Shown one piece after another: positions 11,429-24,600 of a DNA stretch of 64,000 bases; positions within the stretch are counted from its first letter, which is position 1, and each line of letters starts with the position of its first letter. Source of the DNA: Mimachlamys varia (lineage: Eukaryota; Mollusca; Bivalvia; Pectinida; Pectinidae); the NCBI GenBank assembly GCA_947623455.1, contig OX392536.1, positions 30,819,465 to 30,883,464 of the forward strand, read 5' to 3'. A model generated the notes under the pieces. That model saw nothing but the letters and a program-made list of their open reading frames with translations. It was not told the origin of the DNA and did not search any database. Position numbers and translations under genes: made by a program.

Positions 11429-11600
11429 AGGTTACACAACGAGTGGTCGTTGGATATGGAATTTATTTCACTCGAGTAAATTATTTTTTTAAAGTTACAA
11501 AAGATTTGAGCTTTTGCGAGTGTCTTTTGTAACTTTTAGAAAATAATTAAAGAGATTGAAATAAATTCCATATTCAACAACCACGAGTCGTGTGACCTGC
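11429..11600. mobile_element. Foldback MITE, ~170 bp
   Basis: The two halves are an imperfect inverted repeat: the left arm reads GTCGTTGGATATGGAATTTA and continues through ACTCGAG to AAAGTTACAAAAG, and the right arm is its complement ending near GTGTGACCTGC. A shorter relative with the same inner segment lies at 42931-43035. There is no coding capacity. Confidence 0.75.
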
Positions 11601-12287
11601 TTCTACCACAATTAAGGCTAGCGAGCTTCATGCAATATGGATGTAACCGATTTTCAATTATAAGGCATGATAATAAAAAAAACACCTTTCAATCCCTCAA
11701 AAGTATAATCCTTTCAGGGGTAAAACTTTGTGAAACTCATTACCTTGTTAATGTTTTAATCGGTAAAGGATAATCTGGTACTTCTATCACAACTTAATAC
11801 CCCAGAGATAGTCCTTCTCTACAAATATCATACGAAGGCCAGTACATACAGAAGTGTGTTTATTTATAGAGGAGATTCCCCTTCCATAAATAGAACACAC
11901 ATAATGTATCTGTAGTTTATTTATCTATTCAGAATATACACAGTTTAAACTTACCAATACAATGGAGGTTTAACTTTGGAAACAATGTAGTTATATATAT
12001 ACATTTGACTTCGAAGGGGATCATTTACCTTTCATAGCATAAAACACAGCCAGTACAAACTAGACTTTCGAGGAGATTCTCCGTTTATAAATAGCACACA
12101 ATGGTATTTAAACCACATTTTGAAAGTATATTATGTATAAACTTACCTTTTCAGAAGATTCGATTTGGGAGCCCTATGTGATGCCAACCAGTGTCTTATT
12201 TCTATTATGGACGATATTAACACAGCACCACTACACTGAACCATCACGGAGGTGAATTGATTTGGAGTGTGAAATACCTGAGCAGAT
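11601..12287. other. Intergenic DNA with a two-copy diverged repeat
   Basis: Two loosely similar blocks, around 11840-11900 and 12045-12100, share CCAGTAC, GAGGAGATTC and ATAAATAG..ACACA. On the minus strand, CTGAAAAG/GTAAGT at about 12146 looks like a splice donor, but no matching acceptor or frame was found. Confidence 0.35.
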
Positions 12288-12420
12288 GTTCCGGTTGCGA
12301 CTTAGGTGGGTAAGATGCTGCAGCAGCTGTGGGGAGGAACGCACACCTTTGGCTGGCGTTAGTCATCATCACTGGGTGGGACTGGTACAGCAGTTGAACT
12401 GATCACTGCATAGCTTATGT
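12288..12420 (-). promoter_or_regulatory. Possible non-coding first exon
   Basis: This is a locally GC-richer block in AT-rich surroundings. Read on the minus strand it ends with ACATCTGCTCAG/GTATTT, a fair donor. It could be the 5' UTR exon of the ZNF365-like gene, whose first coding exon has an upstream acceptor at 8827. No TATA box is evident. The link is inference. Confidence 0.22.
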
Positions 12421-13415
12421 ACAACAACCGAGTTATTTCAGTGAGTAGTTGAAATCAGTCAGCAGCGAGTAGTTGTCATATTAGACTGGCTACCAGACCC
12501 GAAGTTTCTATATAGAATTTCTCTACTGTATTGTACTACTAGCTTATCGCCCCCTTGTTTCAAACATTAGACATCCAAGTGATCAAATTATTTTACTAAT
12601 ATTTTTCAATATCTGTATACTATTCTAGAGGCGGGAGCAAGTCTATTGTCATTTTTATGAATGCCTAGAAAAGGTCCAGCAAGGGAGATATTTCATTGAG
12701 TATCTTGCATTGAATATTTTTCAGTGAGGATTTGTTAAAGGATACGCTTATATCAACGTAGATTTCAAACACCTTCGAAGTTGTTTCAATGAGTAGCTGT
12801 CATAAAATTGTAATGTGTAATTAGTATCACAGCGTAGTATTTGTACAACCATTGTGTTACTTCAGTGAGCAGTTACACTACATTGTGTCACCACTTGGAA
12901 TGGGAACAACATACGCATTACTTTAGTGAGCATATACTTTTATCGCTGAAAGGTACTTGAGTATAAAGCTGCCGTTTGCTCATAAAATGAAACTATATCG
13001 TGGAAAGAAAATGTTTATGATTTTATTACCACAGTGTTGTTTGTCAATGAACTCTCACATTTCTCTCAGTGATTTCAATGTTCCGTCATGTATTATGGGT
13101 GATATTTAAAACGTTTTGTCCCGCCACAGACGACACACCAGATATTCAAATTTCGTTATTGGGTCATGGCAATTTCGTAAACTTGGAATCTTAATTGAAA
13201 AACAAACCCGAAACTTTAACAAATGTAGGTCTTGGGATCGATTTCTAGTCATTCTTCATATTTTATGCTATCATTAATGTTTTTTTCCCCATATATTCTA
13301 TAATATATATAAAACCAAATATGTAAAAAGTATTTTTCCATTTTATCGACACGTTTAAATGCGAGGTTCCTTAAACCAACTTGTTTATCAAACATTTGGT
13401 CTTGTGCATCAAGGT
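12421..13415. other. Intergenic DNA, nothing recognised
   Basis: Nearly 1 kb of AT-rich sequence. Short motifs such as TTCAGTGAG recur between 12430 and 12930 with irregular spacing, but they do not form a clean array. No gene is supported. Confidence 0.5.
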
Positions 13416-13734
13416 GATATCAAGGTGTTACGCTCACCTACGCTCTCTACACCCCTGGACTATGTCATGACAAAACTGCAGGCACGCTCGGGTAAAACAA
13501 AAAAAACCTGCCCAATCTCTAGTTTGCATGCCTGTCATTTGAAGATTATCATGATGGAGACGCAACCGACTTCAAAGCTTTTCAATTTACCGTTTTGTGT
13601 CCACGAGATTATTTTGATGTACATCAAAGGGTCGACTCAGTCTCCTTGCCTCATCAAAACAGATGAACCGTCAGTTTTGTCATGACATACTCCAGGGGTG
13701 TAGAGAGCGTAGATGAGCGTAACCCCTGGATATC
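13416..13734. mobile_element. Hairpin relic of a Harbinger-type transposon
   Basis: Both ends carry inverted copies of a ~62-bp segment beginning GATATC and running through TTACGCTCAYCTACGCTCTC and ACCCCTGG to CATGACAAAACTG. The inner part (about 13550-13690) is similar to minus-strand transposase sequence at 46000-46190 in the Harbinger element. This looks like a small rearranged derivative that kept a piece of the transposase gene. It is not translatable. Confidence 0.6.
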
Positions 13735-14359
13735 GAGGATGGGTCATGTATAGCCGGACAGTTACTTCAACGAGCTGTCATTGTCAAATTTTAACAAGTT
13801 ATTATTTTTTTGTAAGTAACACTAGCGATTATCGTAAGCATTCATGTCATATACTGAATTGGTCTTTCTAAGCACCTGGCATCCAGTTATTCAAATGTAA
13901 CAAACGTTTATTCATTTAAGTTAAAGAAATGACTCTTATTTTAGTGCCTATTTCTAATTCAGTTTCTTTATCTTTCTGTGTCTAATTACTAGTTCTGACT
14001 GACGATAACATCGTTTCTGTCAAACAGGCTGATATCTTTATGGAGTAACTGGCAGACAGTAGCATGTTTGCATATTTTATAGTACATCTGATATTATAAA
14101 TAATGCACGGAGGCTGACAGAAGCAGACGTAATTACTACAGTAGTGTATTCCTCATCATTGACCGTAGTTCAGGTTACCATCACAGTGGCTATGATCTTA
14201 GGTCCACGGGGTAAAACTTCTCCGTACAGAATTCCCGAGAATGCCATAGTGATATTAGCTGAAGCCATTTCTATAATTTAAAAATATGTATGAGATGAAC
14301 ATTTCATTGTTTTGATATGTGTGATACAACCTCTCACCCTCACATTCACTCTAGCATAT

Positions 14360-14361
<2 letters not shown>
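13735..14361. other. Intergenic DNA without a gene
   Basis: About 630 bp of AT-rich DNA between the Harbinger relic and an ATC microsatellite. No exon, RNA gene or repeat is supported. Confidence 0.5.

Positions 14362-14425
<64 letters not shown>
14362..14425. repeat. ATC microsatellite
   Basis: About 21 uninterrupted ATC triplets. On the minus strand it reads as a run of aspartates within a 62-codon frame, which is a by-product of the triplet run and not a gene. Confidence 0.95.
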
Positions 14426-14623
14426 CGATAATCACTCTCATTATCACAAATTAAAGCTTTGTTCAAATTAATGGTAATGAGACAATAATATGTAAAACAG
14501 GGAGATTGTATGAGCTGTTACTTACTATATTAGCTGTGTATGGTGATTGAAGCAAGAAAGGAGGTTTATACACTTATTAAGTTTTCTTACATAACGATCG
14601 ATCTATGGTTAGTATTCTAGATC

Positions 14624-17600
14624 ACCAAAGTATGGTTAGTATAATTGTGAGGTCTTGCTAGACAGTGATGTTAAATTATCATACTTATAAGGTCTGGCTA
14701 GCATTATAGCGGGGTTAGCATATTTCTTTGATCTGACTAACTATTAAAATATGGTTAATATACTTGTGAGGTCTGACTTATCTTGAAAGTATGGTTAGTA
14801 TACTGGTGAGGTCTGAATTATCTTGAAAGTATGGTTAGTATACTGGTGAGGTCTGAATTATCTTGAAAGTGTGGTTAGTTTACTGGTGAGGTCTGACTTA
14901 TCTTGAAAGTGTGGTTAGTTTACTGGTGAGGTCTGAATTATCTTGAAAGTGTGGTTAGTTTACTGGTGAGGTCTGAATTATCTTGAAAGTGTGGTAAGTA
15001 TACTGGTGAGGTCTGACTTATCTTGAAAGTGTGGTTAATTTACTGGTGAGGTCTGAATTATCTTGAAAGTGTGGTTAGTTTACTGGTGAGGTCTGAATTA
15101 TCTTGAAAGTGTGGTTAATATACTGGTGAGGTCTGACTTATCTTGAAAGTGTGGTTAGTTTACTGGTGAGGTCTGACTTAACTTGAAAGTATGGTTAGTA
15201 TACCGGTGAGGTCTGAATTATCTTGAAAGTGTGGTAAGTATACTGGTGAGGTCTGAATTAACTTGAAAGTGTGGTAAATATACTGGTGAGGTCTGAATTA
15301 TCTTGAAAGTGTGGTTAGTTTACTGGTGAGGTCTGAATTATCTTGAAAGTGTGGTTAATATACTGGTGAGGTCTGACTTATCTTGAAAGTGTGGTTAGTT
15401 TACTGGTGAGGTCTGAATTATCTTGAAAGTGTGGTAAGTATACTGGTGAGGTCTGAATTATCTTGAAAGTGTGGTTAATATACTGGTGAGGTCTGACTTA
15501 TCTTGAAAGTGTGGTTAGTTTACTGGTGAGGTCTGAATTATCTTGAATGTGTGGTTAGTATACCGGTGAGGTCTGACTTATCTTGAAAGTGTGGTTAGTT
15601 TACTGGTGAGGTCTGAATTATCTTGAAAGTGTGGTAAGTATACTGGTGAGGTCTGAATTAACTTGAAAGTGTGGTAAATATACTGGTGAGGTCTGAATTA
15701 TCTTGAAAGTGTGGTTAGTTTACTGGTGAGGTCTGACTTATCTTGAAAGTGTGGTAAATATACTGGTGAGGTCTGAATTATCTTGAAAGTGTGGTTAGTT
15801 TACTGGTGAGGTCTGACTTATCTTGAAAGTGTGGTAAATATACTTGTGAGGTCTGAATTATCTTGAAAGTGTGGTAAGTATACTGGTGAGGTCTGAATTA
15901 TCTTGAAAGTGTGGTTAGTTTACTGGTGAGGTCTGAATTATCTTGAAAGTGTGGTTAGTTTACTGGTGAGGTCTGAATTATCTTGAAAGTGCGGTTAGTT
16001 TACTGGTGAGGTCTGACTTATCTTGAAAGTGTGGTAAATATACTTGTGAGGTCTGAATTATCTTGAAAGTGTGGTTAGTATACTGGTGAGGTCTGACTTA
16101 TCTTGAAAGTGTGGTTAATATACTGGTGAGGTCTGACTTATCTTGAAAGTGTGGTTAATATACTGGTGAGGTCTGAATTATCTTGAAAGTGTGGTTAGTT
16201 TACTGGTGAGGTCTGAATTATCTTGAAAGTGTGGTTAGTTTACTGGTGAGGTCTGACTTATCTTGAAAGTGTGGTAAGTATACTGGTGAGGTCTGAATTA
16301 TCTTGAAAGTATGGTTAGTATACTGGTGAGGTCTGAATTATCTTGAAAGTATGGTTAGTTTAATGGTGAGGTCTGAATTATCTTGAAAGTGTGGTTAGTT
16401 TACTGGTGAGGTCTGAATTATCTTGAAAGTGTGGTTAGTTTACTGGTGAGGTCTGACTTATCTTGAAAGTGTGGTTAGTTTACTGGTGAGGTCTGACTTA
16501 TCTTGAAAGTGTGGTTAGTATACTGGTGAGGTCTGAATTATCTTGAAAGTATGGTTAGTTTAATGGTGAGGTCTGAATTATCTTGAAAGTGTGGTTAGTT
16601 TACTGGTGAGGTCTGAATTATCTTGAAAGTGTGGTTAGTTTACTGGTGAGGTCTGAATTATCTTGAAAGTGTGGTAAGTAAACTGGTGAGGTCTGAATTA
16701 TCTTGAAAGTGTGGTTAGTTTACTGTTGAGGTCTGAATTAACTTGAAAGTGTGGTAAATATACTTGTGAGGTCTGAATTAACTTGAAAGTGTGGTTAGTT
16801 TACTGTTGAGGTCTGAATTAACTTGAAAGTGTGGTAAATATACTTGTGAGGTCTGAATTATCTTGAAAGTGTGGTTAGTTTACTGTTGAGGTCTGAATTA
16901 ACTTGAAAGTGTGGTAAATATACTTGTGAGGTCTGAATTATCTTGAAAGTGTGGTTAGTTTACTGGTGAGGTCTGACTTATCTTGAAAGTGTGGTTAGTT
17001 TACTGGTGAGGTCTGAATTATCTTGAAAGTGTGGTTAGTTTACTGGTGAGGTCTGAATTATCTTGAAAGTGTGGTTAGTTTACTGGTGAGGTCTGACTTA
17101 TCTTGAAAGTGTGGTAAATATACTTGTGAGGTCTGAATTATCTTGAAAGTGTGGTTAGTTTACTGGTGAGGTCTGAATTATCTTGAAAGTGTGGTTAGTT
17201 TACTGGTGAGGTCTGAATTATCTTGAAAGTGTGGTAAGTTTACTGGTGAGGTCTGACTTATCTTGAAAGTGTGGTTAGTTTACTGGTGAGGTCTGACTTA
17301 TCTTGAAAGTGTGGTAAATATACTTGTGAGGTATTACTAGACATCTAAGTATGGTAAGAATACCTGCGAGGTCTGAATTATCTTGAAAGTATGGTTAGCA
17401 TACTTGTATAGTATTATTTAACATCAAAGTATGGTTAGAATACTGATATAGTATTATTTAACATCAAAGTATGGTTAGAATATTTCTAAGAGTTCTGACT
17501 TATCTTCAAAGCATGGTGAATATAATCGTGAGGTTTGACTAAATATCAAAATATGGTAAAAATACTGGTGAGGTCTGACTTATCTTCAAAGTATTGTTAG

Positions 17601-18160
17601 TATACTTGTGAGGTCTGACTTATTATCAAAGTATGGTTAGTATACTCTTGAGGTTTGACCTATTATCAAAGTATGGTTAGTATACTTGTGAGGTTTGACC
17701 TATTATCAAAGTATGGTTAGTATACTTGTGAGGTTTGACCTATTATCAAAGTATTGTTAGTATACTTGTGAGGTTTGACCTATTATCAAAGTATGGTTAG
17801 TATACTTGTGAGGTTTGACCTATTATCAAAGTATGGTTAGTATACTTGTGAGGTTTGACCTATTATCAAAGTATGGTTAGTATACTTGTGAGGTTTGACC
17901 TATTATCAAAGTATGGTTAGTATACTTGTGAGGTTTGACCTATTATCAAAGTGTTTCCAGTTTATGTGTAAAGGCTTATACATCACCAAAGTAGGGCTAG
18001 TATTCATGTGAGGACTGATAAACATCAACGTTTAGTTAGTTTACTTACTGGTTAATTAGGATTCAATATCAAAGCATGGTTAGTATACTTGTGAGATCTT
18101 CTAACATCAATATAGGATAAGTATACTGGTGTGGTCTAACTTACCATCATTTATATATGG
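14624..18160. repeat. Large 40-bp minisatellite
   Basis: The core from about 14742 to 17332 is some 65 tandem copies of a 40-bp unit: TACTGGTGAGGTCTGAATTA then TCTTGAAAGTGTGGTTAGTT. Two frequent variants change the end to GTGGTAAATA or GTGGTTAATA, and TACTGG to TACTTG. A second block (17560-17950) has about ten near-identical 40-bp units with AGGTTTGACC and TATTATCAAAG instead. Diverged copies edge both sides. The period is not a multiple of three and stops occur, so it is non-coding. Confidence 0.95.
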
Positions 18161-18255
18161 TTACTAGTGAAGGTTAATTCTGTCATCCAATTCGACTCGA
18201 TTCACGACAAATGAAGCCATCATCATTGACACTTTATGATTCCCAGAATCAAACT

Positions 18256-18450
18256 ATGTCGCAATATGGAGGGTTAATTATTACCATACAATTAGTGTAT
18301 GACACGTGCTGCCCCAACTAGTGCTGTACCTGTTCGGGACTGGCTGACGAGTATGACCTCTGTCGTGGATGTCAACATCATTGCTTGTTATTCCATCTTA
18401 TAAACATTCCTACTGAGACTGTCGAGGACTTTCATGACCATATCATTTAA
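18256..18450 (+). pseudogene. Short cysteine-rich reading frame with one in-frame TAG
   Basis: From an ATG at 18256 a frame runs 64 codons to TAA at 18448, broken only by a TAG at 18319-18321. The product would start MSQYGGLIITIQLVYDTCCP and, after the stop, read CCTCSGLADEYDLCRGCQ and on to an acidic end. Eight cysteines occur in the order CC, CC, C, C, C, C. I do not recognise the family. It could be a pseudogene, an exon whose true start lies after the TAG, or chance; an acceptor-like ATTAG lies just before GTGTATGAC. Confidence 0.3.
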
Positions 18451-21131
18451 CTTGTATCTAGAAAAATGTGCCAAGTCTAATTCACTATATTGCAAAGCGG
18501 TTAATTATGGCGTGTTTTTGAAATTCTTAATCCATCAGGTACCCAGCTAGTCAACACTGCATTGCGACTATACAAGTCATGTAGCTAATTCAACAGTCGT
18601 ACCCGAACGCTCGGGGTGTTTTTTGTTTACACTCTGGCTCCGGTTGTTTACATGAATTATTCATAACAAGATGCTCACTAATAGAGATCCGACATGAACC
18701 CGGAGGTCAAAAATTCACTCAGATACAATAATCATCATTTGTGTAATAAATTACAAGCGAAGTCATAAATTGACATCATGGCGTGTTCATTTCTCACGCT
18801 TAATGCTATGATGAGCAACATAGAGATATACAATGCCGACAAACGAGGGAGGGGGGGGGGGCATTCAACCGTCCATATATATTTAACAGAGGCACCCTTA
18901 TACATTCGTAACATATGTATCTTGTACTTATTTGAAAATGACTACATTAACATTAATATATAACAGGATAAAACAATCTTATTTTATACTGATTATGATC
19001 ATATTAATAATAGATATAGCTAAAAAGTCTTTGATGATGACCACATGTGTTTATTTTCAATTTTAATAGAATTTGACTCTATGCAAGCCAGAAGAATATA
19101 TTTTATTCATCAGTGTGGATGGTTGCAAGTATGTTTTTGACAAATAACCAGACAAATTCGAAAACAAAACTGTCTAAGTGTCTTTGGGATATTTATATTT
19201 ATCATATGACTATCGTTATTTGCGGTGTAATAAAGCCATTGCATAAATTTTCTATATTACACACGTGTAATAACACCTTCCGCTTCGCTGATTGGCTGGT
19301 TCATGTTAACTGTATTAATACGCACGGGAGCGGTCTACTTCTTTTTACTACGATGCGTACATCTTGCTAGTAGAATGAAGAAGTTCGGAGTTGCCGATGA
19401 AGTTAAGGTTGACAATGAAGAAAAGGGTCGTTATAAAGCGTAAATAATTACAGTCATGTAAACAGTTCTAGGCCTTATCTACACAAAATATATATCGATC
19501 CGAGGATCCTTTCCCAAAAACGGTATAAACAGGATAAGCTGACGTCAAAAAACATGCCTTACACAATCCAAAACACTGCCAACAAATATATGATCGGGTA
19601 TTACGTTATCGACGAGATGGGGTTTCCGACGCCTTTGCCATTTTGTAAATATCTCGTAAACTCTCGCGTGATTTCTCACCAGGTGTCGTCTGCCTAATGC
19701 CTACACAACAAGAAACATTTTGACCACGAAAAGTAGACTTTTCGTTTCAAACGGGTAATTTTATCACAGATTGAATATATACTCGCGTAAAATTAAGTAT
19801 TTACTTAAGCCCATTTTATAAACATCTTTAAAACCTTACCTGCAGCGTTCTGAGCCTCAGTCAAATTTGCAACGCTTAGTGAACATTGTGCCAGATGTCC
19901 CGAGTCTGATTATGTGATTTTTAGCGACATATTACAACCAGGCAAAATTAATTTTGCAATTCAAGTATCGCGAAATTTTTGTTGTGTTATAAATAAAACG
20001 TTATGAAAGTGGATATTTCAGATAGTATTTTCTCATAAGAAAAGGAAAATAATGTTGTTTTTTTTTTTACATCAGACCCTGTGAAGTGCTATAGTATACG
20101 ATTTCAATAAAAAAAATGTAATGGTAGGCAATGCAGTGTTTTAAACAGAGAATTATACAAAAAAGATGTTGACTTATGCAAGTTCTGATGTCACTTCCGT
20201 TGAAAAAATATTAAAACTTATTATTCAAATCAAAATGTGAATTTTCTGAAGGATGAATATTGAAAACTCAAATGTTGGTTCGTGGAAATGTTTTCCTGTT
20301 AAAAAATTCGACTGGTGTGGTCTTCAGAGCTTTTGAAACGCTAGGGAGCACTACCGTCGATAACACAATATAGTGTCATGGCGGTCGCCATGACGAGTAG
20401 CAGAAGGAAAGTGTCGATATTGTTATGAGGAAATAACGAATTGATAGAGAAACAATTGTACAGGTAAGGTAAAAGATAGACTATTGCATAAATAGTATTG
20501 GGATATTTTATTCACAGTTGTTTCGTGTGTTATCTGCGATAATTGATTACCCCGTCGAAAACCGGATGTTCAAGGATACCTCAAACGGCGTCTTTTAAAG
20601 ATGTTTGAACAAAATGTAAATTTGAAACATTTTCGGTGCACAATCAACATCACTGTTGACTCCCGCGATGATAAGGATAATTCTCCATATGTAGGAAAAC
20701 GCCACACATCTGTTGCGTACGACAGTGATAGCAGCTAAGCGGCAACGAACCAGTCATTGTGGCGCCAAATGACGTCACGATATCGTCACATCCGGTCGGA
20801 TTCATGAATGGAATACCAGAGGACACTCGCCCAACACAGTCAAACTTTGAGTTTTTATTCATTGTTTCTAATCACTAGGAACATTTCACAGTCATAATAT
20901 TAGTTGAAACTGTCTGAAAATTTGTAATAAAGTGTCATTATTTTATAAAATGAATCAATTGCAAGAGTCAATTGTGTTGGACTACTTCTTCGTTCGCCGG
21001 TATATTTGACCTACTTCGAAGGTATGGGTTATTTGGTTTGACATATTGCAATCAGTTGGCGAGAACGGCAAAGACAAAATCTGTTTATGACGGGGAAAGA
21101 CGATATAACGTCATATGATAAAAATAATCTG
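18451..21131. other. Long intergenic stretch without a supported gene
   Basis: The 2.7 kb hold a G-run near 18848-18862, a short lysine/glutamate-rich frame of 22 codons at 19374-19442 that I cannot assign, and a short palindrome GTCATGGCGGTCGCCATGAC at 20376-20395. A 70-codon minus frame at 20862-20650 has no splice context or recognised domain. Nothing else stands out. Confidence 0.45.
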
Positions 21132-21218
21132 TCATTCGTTTCTCTTCATATTGAATTTATGATACTCGTTTAGTTTCAAAACTCATATCATAAATTCAAT
21201 ATGAAGAGAAACTCATGA
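21132..21218. repeat. Short foldback element
   Basis: The inverted repeat has arms of about 27 bp (TCTCTTCATATTGAATTTAT and its complement) and a short loop. It lies downstream of the YHYH gene and is probably a MITE remnant, although no target duplication was found. Confidence 0.7.
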
Positions 21219-21594
21219 TAGATCCTCTATATATATAAAACGCTGTCCGATAGCCATGTCGCGGTTACAAGTATCAAACTCAGTAAGATTTATTTCCCCT
21301 TAAACAGATAATACTCGCGGTAAATATATGTACATATAAGTGACGCCATGAAAATCATCGGGCAGAAGACGTCATGAGAGAGGTTTCTTGTATCAAAAAT
21401 CAATACCAATACGATAATTCTGTTCCCCTCCCTCCCTGAGAGGAGACAGAAAAAAATCCATCGCCATCATGTTTTCTCCATTGTATTTCATCTTCATTCC
21501 TTTCGTTTAGAGTTTAGAACGGTCAGGTGAGACATTATCGTTTAAGGAAAAAATAAAAGATCAAAACATCCATGCCATATAAGTAACACTGATC

Positions 21595-21600
21595 TTTATT
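21595..21600 (-). terminator. Polyadenylation signal of the YHYH gene
   Basis: AATAAA on the minus strand lies about 75 bp after the stop codon of the YHYH gene, in the expected place for its 3' end. Confidence 0.7.
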
Positions 21601-21673
21601 GATATTAAAATCGAGAACAAAGTTTTTCATTGATGAACAGAAGCATTAAACATTACAAAGTGAACGTACAAGT

Positions 21674-24600
21674 CTATCGACCGAAAAGTCCTCCAAAGTG
21701 GTGATGGTGGTTACCAGAGGCCCCTCCTGGTGGTGGGTGCGCACCTTTGGGGCATGCGCAAACGTATCCATATTCAGGCAGAGCTGGAATGATCAGGGCC
21801 GATGTGATATTTTTGAAAATTTTGATAAAAAAAGTTAGGACTTTCTTTCAGATAATAGCTATAGATAAAATTGAAAAGCTTTAATTTCAGACTCTATTTC
21901 AAAAGAAAAAAATGGCATTACATTTTGTATATATATATTCATCATCGGATACCCACGGCTGATCACGCTATTTCACTAACCGAAGCGAGATCATCAGTGG
22001 GTATCTGTCGAAGAAATTTATCACATTAAGAAACAAAAATAAAATATGTCATATCAAATCATTTGTTTCGAATTACCCGAAATTTTACGAAATATTGCAC
22101 ATCTGTGTATGTGATAATAATATATCGAGTAATCTTCTATGAAAAAAACGTATTATCTAATTTCAATTTCAAAAATGAAATTGTCGGAGGTATAAAAAAA
22201 ATAAATAGGATTCTTTTTCTCTGAATGAAAATACGTCATTAGTTATATGGACTTAGGAATGATGCACGAACTAAAGCGTGACTTACAGGATGTGCTCGTA
22301 CAGACATTGTGTTGTGTACGGACGTGGTTAGCATGTGTTGGGTTTCCCTTGTAACACCCGAGGTAGTACGGGAACTCCGTATTGACATGGTATCTGTAGT
22401 TACCATTCACCATTCGGCCGTGACATTCGTCAAGGTCCTTATTTGTGACGTCACGTCCGAGATCAGACGCCAGTGGTCCGTAGATAGGGAATCCATCAAA
22501 CGCGACCCCAAGGAGTTCGTCTTCCTAATAGTATATCAAAACAGATATATAGATAATCTTACACGAGTGTCGATGTAATATGGAATTTATCAAACAAGTT
22601 CAATGATTTCTTAAGTCACTCGCCTAAGGACTCGTTACATATGCAATTATTGAACTCGTTTGATAAATTGCATATTACATTGACACTCGTGTAAGATTCT
22701 ATTTATCACATAACCTATTTTATGAGAACATATACTGAAACTCTCCAATTCATTTTAAATTAGAAAGGCTCTTCTTTGACGATACGATTTTCACTATTGT
22801 GAAATCATATGACGTCATAAAGACGTCATTTGTTTATGGCGTCACAATAGTGTTGTTACACGTGTATGATACCATATTTATGACCTGGCCGTATGACATG
22901 ACTGAACGGATCAGTTATGTGATAAAAATAATTTTGAAATGACTTAAATTTGGTCTTCCCAACTCACCGGATATGTCATAGAATGACAACATAGCGTGTC
23001 GAGGAGAATATGTAACTTTCTGAACATTCATCCAGGTGTAATGCTAAAACTCTAGCAGCGATCCGAACGACCATCAAGGTCATTCATGTACCAACTTCGC
23101 TTTTTCGGTGCATCGAAAGAGTTAAAATACCTTTATTTTTACTATTCTTGACAAAGATACGCATGTGCATCACCATTCTCTCACTTCAGCAGTTACATTT
23201 ATTTTACATTCCAATATAATTTTGATCATTTTAATAACTATATTATTTCGCAATCCACTATTATTATTTATTTGATAGCCCAAAATCTTGCCAGCAGTAT
23301 CATTTCTTTATTGCATACCCATGCTACACATTGCTTTCTTTCTCTTATCCTTTCTCTCTTCTTTCACTCCAATGCCACACCTGTCCTCTTCCCATATTTC
23401 TATTCACCATCCTCTTATTCTTCTCGTATCCCCTTTTCCATAGTTGTTGTGTTTCCACTAACATATCTTTATGTTACGCAAGCATCATTGTTCCTATATT
23501 GTAAACCCATATATTTGTCACAAACTATCCCTGTCTCTACACATACGTAATTTCTCTTACCGCAAATGTTTCTATACCCATATTTTGAGCCCTATTCTTG
23601 TCACACATTCCTCCTACTCAAGCTTCCATAGCTGTCCCCGCACACATCGCTTTATCTACCCCTTATTACCTTTTCTATATTACAATTCTCATCAATGCCA
23701 GAACTACCGTACCTCGCCCTTGTAAAGCCAACTTCCCGGAATTTTGTGGTAATGGTAGATACCATGGTTGTCGGTGTGACCGCCATAGTGGTCAAATCTT
23801 TCTCTCCCCGAACCCTCCACAGCGTTTTCCCCATCAGCGTCCAGAGGGTCGTAGATCATGGAGCCTGCATACATCCAAGATATTGTGTACATAACAAATT
23901 TCATAGCATATTAAAATGATACGTTATTACATGTTTACATTAGAATAAATAATTCATTTTCCTTTCTCACCATTTATAGTTGAGTTTTGAACAATTGATC
24001 CCAGAGGTATCTCGGCGCCTAACATCAATGCTCTCCATTTGTTCTTAAAACGTTGGATCTTTTCCCTTCAATTCTCTGCATTTAATCTTAATCATATGAC
24101 ACACCATTCAGCTAACCATTAAATGTCTAGATAATTCTCAAATAAATCGAACAGGACACTACTAGAGACAAAGGGCACCCGACTTTGAAAATGGGAAGAT
24201 CCATTATGAGCTTTACATGAAATAGCAAAGACCAATACAGCAAAAATCCAAGATGGTCACTTGTCAGCCTTGTTGTATTTCGGATCAGTTAAAACCTAAA
24301 CAATATACGTACAATTTTGGACCATAGAGAAGCTGCATAGGGAATTTTCGAAGAATGCATCCAACATTTCTCAATAATAAGTGGTAACAGACTATAACTC
24401 CAAAAATCCAAGATGGGTGCCCGTGGGCCATATTTTTTTTCTGGTCGTTCCGAAAATGTATACAAAGCGTACGTAGGAATCAACGGGAACCTTATTTGAA
24501 ACATGAAAATATATCATGAAGTACTTATCAAGAAGTAGTAGTAACAAATTATTACTGTCAAAATACAAGATGGCTACCTGTCGGCAATATTGTTTTTCTG

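Noticed and set aside
14278..14466. Poly-aspartate frame
   Set aside because: Produced by the ATC microsatellite; no surrounding gene structure.
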